Source of the DNA: an uncultured Alphaproteobacteria bacterium | GTDB lineage: Bacteria > Pseudomonadota > Alphaproteobacteria > Rhodospirillales > Rhodospirillaceae | Reading direction: 5' to 3' | Assembly: GCA_902575965.1 (NCBI GenBank) | Contig: CACGTM010000005.1 | Coordinates: 17,501 to 58,758 of the forward strand | Length of the DNA stretch: 41,258 nt | In this document: positions 38,347 through 41,258 of the stretch, one piece after another | Layout of the letters: each line of letters begins with the position of its first letter | Numbering within the stretch: position 1 is the stretch's first letter | Position numbers and translations under genes: made by a program | The notes under the pieces: generated by a model | What the model saw: the letters and a program-made list of their open reading frames with translations, nothing else | What the model was told of the DNA's origin: nothing | Database searches by the model: none

Positions 38347-38493
38347 CTAAAAGAAATACCACATTATGAATGTAGCAAACAGTAAGCCTTTTAAAAATGA
38401 TACCCAAAGTAGCCCGTAATCACTCAGTCCTAATTTTATTTTCCACCAAGTAATATTTTTCTTATGCCAAGTGATAAAACGATCTAAACTCAT
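38347..38493 (-). CDS. 48-residue single-pass membrane protein
   Basis: This short gene encodes an N-terminal amphipathic, Trp- and Lys-rich half (ITWHKKNITWWKIKLG, 7-22) and one hydrophobic helix ending at the C-terminus (LLWVSFLKGLLFATFIMWYF, 28-47). A very good ribosome site, GAGGTGAG, lies about six bases before the ATG. The gene fills the gap between the haem-type membrane protein gene (15 bases away) and nth (23 bases), which argues that it is real. I know no family for it. It may be a partner of the upstream membrane protein. Confidence 0.68.
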   Translation of the reverse strand: MSLDRFITWHKKNITWWKIKLGLSDYGLLWVSFLKGLLFATFIMWYFF

Positions 38494-38508
38494 AACCACT
38501 CACCTCAC

Positions 38509-39096
38509 TTATTTACTATATGATATCTTATTTATTTTGTTTAAAAACTTAATTAAATAAACACTAAATATCAATAAAAGATAGAATACATATATCATTC
38601 TATATTCAGACAATATTAGCCCAAAAATAAAAGAATAAATAAATATGATCGCTAAATAGCTTGATCCAATTTTATGCAATAACTTCCATTTTCTTGAACC
38701 AATCCTATTTACCATTCTATCATTTGATGTAAACGCCATTATATACATGATCAAGTAACCACCACCACCACCTATAATGGAAACTATACTTGGGCTTTCA
38801 CCCGATACAGAAAAAAAGTAAGTCAATGCAACAAGGTGAAACGAGTGTGCAATTGTGAAACTAATTCCAAAAAACCTTCTATGACTTAATATAGTTTTTA
38901 TGAATGAGTAACGAAGATAACTATTTAAAGAGCTTGCTGCAAAACTTAGATAAAAGTAATAAAAAGAAAGGTGCGCTGAATATCTTGTCCATAACTTAGC
39001 ACTCTCATTATTGTTGTCATAATAAATAAAATAAAAAAATAATAAAGATGACGAAATGATACTAGAAGAAATTATAAGGATTTTTTTATTAAACAA
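38509..39096 (-). CDS. six-helix membrane protein, ferric-reductase/MsrQ-like haem domain
   Basis: The 195-residue protein has about six membrane helices (5-27, 42-60, 75-96, 105-123, 142-163 and 166-184). Histidines H42, H84, H87 and H141 sit at helix ends. RRFFGISFTIAHSFHLVAL and RKWKLLHKIGSSYLAI resemble the ferric-reductase-like haem domain of YedZ/MsrQ proteins. It would carry electrons through the membrane. The start is TTG at 39096, with AAGGGG upstream, 15 bases after the Tat-exported DUF1838 gene. Family placement is from pattern, and binding of haem is inferred. Confidence 0.65.
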   Translation of the reverse strand: MFNKKILIISSSIISSSLLFFYFIYYDNNNESAKLWTRYSAHLSFYYFYLSFAASSLNSYLRYSFIKTILSHRRFFGISFTIAHSFHLVALTYFFSVSGESPSIVSIIGGGGGYLIMYIMAFTSNDRMVNRIGSRKWKLLHKIGSSYLAIIFIYSFIFGLILSEYRMIYVFYLLLIFSVYLIKFLNKINKISYSK

Positions 39097-39111
39097 AAAT
39101 ACACCCCTTTT

Positions 39112-39981
39112 TTAGTCCTTAACAGTTGACAATAAAGCTTCCGTATCTGAAAAAACATCGGGATGATAGAACTTTGTCAACTCAACATAATAGGGAGGAA
39201 AATCACTTATTTTATTATAATTACCTCCGGATGCAGTTCCAAACAAATGACCTGGATGACCTTGCATCTTAAGCCATGGTCTCCAACTTACTACTGCATT
39301 AAAATGTGTGGAATCGTTAGCCATAACAGTTGAAGGATCTGTTATTGAACGCATTTGAGCCTTATATGTTGTTACTTCATTGTATTTAAATGGCGGACCA
39401 GGAAAGTCTTCTGGCGTTTTTACAATTGATTCTGTCACTAGATAAACTTGACCATTTTCATTTCTTGGGCCAATAAACCTGTGACTAATATTAAAATTCT
39501 TCAATTCTGGGTTTTCAGATATACCGCTTCTACCCTCTACACTAAAAGTAATCTTACTTGGCCCCATTCGTGTTTGAGGTACTTCGACTATGGAATCTGT
39601 GTATGGGTTTTTAAATGTCTCTAGCAACCGACCTGTTTTCCAGTCTGTGAAATAGGCTACTTCAAATGTTGTTCCAATTATTTGCTGCGTAGAGTAATTA
39701 ACTTTGTATTGCGCCATAGTTCCGGCTAAAACTCCATATAATGGAGTAATTTCACTATCGACAACACCATAATAAAGCCCTTTTACACCACCATATACTA
39801 CCCTTTCGTCAGTGCACGCCCGCATTTTTACAATAGCTTTAAAGCGGTCAGACTGTTTCGAGAAATCCAATACTTTTGTTTTACTGGCAACACATATATT
39901 CGGTGCAAGAAAAGAGGCAGCACTTGCACTAAAAACCATTGAACGACGAGAAAATTTATATGTATTTGATTTGTTAAACAT
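39112..39981 (-). CDS. Tat-exported DUF1838 family protein
   Basis: The 289-residue protein has a twin-arginine-like leader FSRRSMVFSASAASF (10-24) and likely cleavage after CVA (about 32). The mature part has the DUF1838 landmarks, including GLYYGVVD, TDWKTGRLLETFKNPYT and WRPWLKMQGHPGHLFGTASG. The family is uncharacterised. Export by Tat suggests folding or cofactor loading in the cytoplasm. The next gene, 15 bases downstream, is a haem-type membrane protein, so a periplasmic redox function is possible but unproven. The ATG has TAGGAA upstream. Confidence 0.8.
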   Translation of the reverse strand: MFNKSNTYKFSRRSMVFSASAASFLAPNICVASKTKVLDFSKQSDRFKAIVKMRACTDERVVYGGVKGLYYGVVDSEITPLYGVLAGTMAQYKVNYSTQQIIGTTFEVAYFTDWKTGRLLETFKNPYTDSIVEVPQTRMGPSKITFSVEGRSGISENPELKNFNISHRFIGPRNENGQVYLVTESIVKTPEDFPGPPFKYNEVTTYKAQMRSITDPSTVMANDSTHFNAVVSWRPWLKMQGHPGHLFGTASGGNYNKISDFPPYYVELTKFYHPDVFSDTEALLSTVKD

Positions 39982-40125
39982 TATTAATTCCTATTTAATA
40001 AATTCAGTAATGCGAATTAGTCAAAATTTTTTATTTAATATTATAAACTACTCAAAAGTGAAAGAGAGTATAAAAATATATGCTTAGGTTATCAAAAATG
40101 CTAAAAAACTTTATACTCAAAAATT

Positions 40126-40323
40126 TTATTGACGAAAGTATCCCATCAAACTATTCCAATTATCAATTATCCCCCCTAGAGCAAATATTGCCAAACCATG
40201 GTGAGAAGCAAAATGATCAAATTCATGAAATCCCATTTCTTGGGAAATCTCTATAAGACAGGACAATAGCAAGATAGAATATGTTAAAATTGCTAATCGA
40301 GGGCTCTTTTCAAAATCTATCAT
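40126..40323 (-). CDS. small His-rich membrane protein, unknown
   Basis: The 65-residue protein has one clear hydrophobic helix (about 9-26) and a second weaker one (44-54), joined by a loop rich in His, Phe and Asp (GFHEFDHFASHHG, 31-43). No family is recognised. AAGGAG lies ten bases before the ATG. An ATG-TAA start-stop pair sits between that site and the chosen start. The gene lies in a minus-strand run of small membrane protein genes. Confidence 0.6.
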   Translation of the reverse strand: MIDFEKSPRLAILTYSILLLSCLIEISQEMGFHEFDHFASHHGLAIFALGGIIDNWNSLMGYFRQ

Positions 40324-40452
40324 CTTTTACATACTCCTTACCTATAAGCTTTTAAAAGAGAAATAAACTAGTAAAGTATCAGAAAGAATAGGTGCATGAA
40401 AAATATATTTGTGCCAATAGCAAAGTTACGATCTAAGTATGGCTATTTTTGA

Positions 40453-40854
40453 CTATTCATGACAAGAGGCGCATTCAAGGTCTCTGCAGACTTGTTGGTT
40501 TCTAAAGTGGGCGTAAGCAACAAAAATAGAACCAATTAAGGTTAATATCTTTTCTCCGAGTTCACCAAAAATAGTTACACCCAAGAGAACTGCCAAAGTA
40601 AGTATAAGAATACCGGTAATCCCAAGAGAAAAAACAGAGAGTATTTTATGGTTCCTAAAGCCTACTAATAAAGAGGAAATACTTATAGGGAATGCTATAA
40701 GAAGAATTAAAAAATGCACCGCCTCATTATCTAGAGAGGTTATGAGAAATCCAGAGGTTAAAATTAGAAAAGAAGGAACAAAAAGACAATGAATCACACA
40801 AATCATTGACAAAGCAATTGCTAATTTATCACCAGTTAGTTGGAGATTTGTCAT
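40453..40854 (-). CDS. MerC domain membrane protein
   Basis: The 133-residue protein has four hydrophobic helices and the MerC pattern: GDKLAIALSMICVIHCLFVP (8-27), with a cysteine pair C19/C23 and an adjacent histidine in the first helix, followed by HFLILLIAFPISISSLLVGF. The C-terminus adds CRDLECASCHE, more cysteines in the cytoplasmic tail. MerC proteins move mercuric ions inward, but many chromosomal members lack any mer operon, as here, and may handle other metals. The start is ATG. Confidence 0.75.
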   Translation of the reverse strand: MTNLQLTGDKLAIALSMICVIHCLFVPSFLILTSGFLITSLDNEAVHFLILLIAFPISISSLLVGFRNHKILSVFSLGITGILILTLAVLLGVTIFGELGEKILTLIGSIFVAYAHFRNQQVCRDLECASCHE

Positions 40855-40882
40855 ATTTTTATTCTATTCGTTATAGGAAATA

Positions 40883-40948
40883 TTAATCAAATATATCCTT
40901 ATCAAAATTACTTTTATCAATCAAACTTTTTATTAATTTATTATTCAT
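40883..40948 (-). CDS. tiny coupled ORF of 21 residues, doubtful
   Basis: An ATG at 40948-40946 overlaps the stop of the 91-residue gene as ATGA and opens a 21-codon frame (MNNKLIKSLIDKSNFDKDIF, then D) ending at 40883. It could be a short coupled peptide, a decayed gene start, or chance in AT-rich DNA. It ends 28 bases before the MerC-like gene. Confidence 0.25.
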   Translation of the reverse strand: MNNKLIKSLIDKSNFDKDIFD

Positions 40949-41220
40949 AAAAAGCCTTTTACTGACTTAAACAATTTCTTCAACGGAGTTAGATAGATTA
41001 TTACTAAAATTGCTCCATCTAAAATGCCTTCAAAGTAAGTTAGAAATATAAATAAATCTGCTAAAGTTATTATTCTTTCAGGACTACTGAAGCTCGCAAC
41101 AACACCTTCAATTACTAAAAGTGTAAAAAATATTTTTCCATATGAATTTAATATAAATAACAGGACGAGAGACAGAAGGTAAAAACACAAATAAAAAAAA
41201 TCATAAATATTGATATTCAT
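40945..41220 (-). CDS. small membrane protein, unknown
   Basis: The 91-residue protein contains about three hydrophobic segments (6-27, 30-46 and 50-77) and a basic C-terminus (PLKKLFKSVKGF). I recognise no family. The start ATG lies only 38 bases inside the window edge. The stop forms an ATGA overlap with a tiny downstream frame, and the MerC-like gene follows 90 bases on, so a common transcript is possible. Confidence 0.55.
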   Translation of the reverse strand: MNINIYDFFYLCFYLLSLVLLFILNSYGKIFFTLLVIEGVVASFSSPERIITLADLFIFLTYFEGILDGAILVIIYLTPLKKLFKSVKGFL

Positions 41221-41258
41221 TAAAAGTGATATTGAATTTTGTTCAGACCTGATACCTA

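Noticed and set aside
38324-38407. Longer start of endonuclease III at 38407
   Set aside because: It adds 28 residues unlike any Nth N-terminus and overlaps the 48-residue gene, which has a strong ribosome site. ATG 38323 fits the family.
40396-40452. 18-codon plus-strand frame in the gap beside the MerC-like gene
   Set aside because: Too short, ribosome site too close to the ATG, and opposite to all nearby genes.

Overview
The window reads as a stretch of core chromosome from a low-GC alphaproteobacterium with a compact, streamlined genome, probably a free-living marine type. GC looks like about one third by eye. The alphaproteobacterial assignment rests on families largely restricted to that class (DUF4167, DUF1178, the DUF1476/zeta inhibitor of F1-ATPase) and on familiar gene neighbourhoods: rodZ-ispG-hisS-prfA-prmC-DUF4167-clpB, DUF1178-Nit, sfsA-map, purB/zeta/purC-purS-purQ-purL-bolA-grxD, and gor-aroG(II)-nadE-gltX-trmJ-rpsD. 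No genus is claimed. I saw no rRNA, tRNA, CRISPR array, insertion sequence or prophage gene. No gene-free stretch exceeds about 225 bases.

Layout. 1-9830 is a long minus-strand block: aspartokinase, a RodZ-like protein, IspG, HisRS, release factor 1 and its methylase PrmC, a DUF4167 protein, and ClpB, whose 3' end lies outside the window. clpB has a candidate heat-shock (RpoH-type) promoter. 9989-12121 holds UbiG and, convergent to it, DUF1178 and a Nit-type amidohydrolase. 12226-17864 is a plus-strand run: a TPR/methyltransferase that seems to start at CTG, an NDUFAF5/BioC-like methyltransferase, SfsA, methionine aminopeptidase and PurB. The zeta inhibitor (minus) and an NRDE/TANGO2 protein (plus) are divergent. 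19179-23750 is a purine operon, purC-purS-purQ-purL, ending in the Fe-S pair BolA and monothiol glutaredoxin.

23740-35959 is minus strand: DUF2805, a nitroreductase, a short alkyltransferase overlapping a solitary DNA methyltransferase, glutathione reductase, class II DAHP synthase, NAD synthetase, GluRS, a TrmJ-like methyltransferase, ribosomal protein S4 and an isoquinoline-oxidoreductase-type molybdenum subunit. 36114-41220 has one plus-strand cysteine hydrolase. The rest is minus strand: VOC protein, DUF4149, endonuclease III, an unlisted 48-residue membrane protein, a haem-type membrane protein, a Tat-exported DUF1838 protein, small membrane proteins and a MerC-like protein. This last part is the most accessory-looking.

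Most genes serve translation, purine, aromatic, NAD, isoprenoid and quinone biosynthesis, and thiol/Fe-S homeostasis. The most unusual points are the CTG start with a good Shine-Dalgarno, the altered cysteine spacing of the endonuclease III cluster loop, the overlapping alkyltransferase/DNA methyltransferase pair, the Tat-DUF1838/haem-membrane pair with a hidden small protein, the molybdenum subunit without a visible Fe-S partner, and a hairpin-rich intergenic region beside the DUF4167 gene. I found no clear-cut new defence or mobile system.
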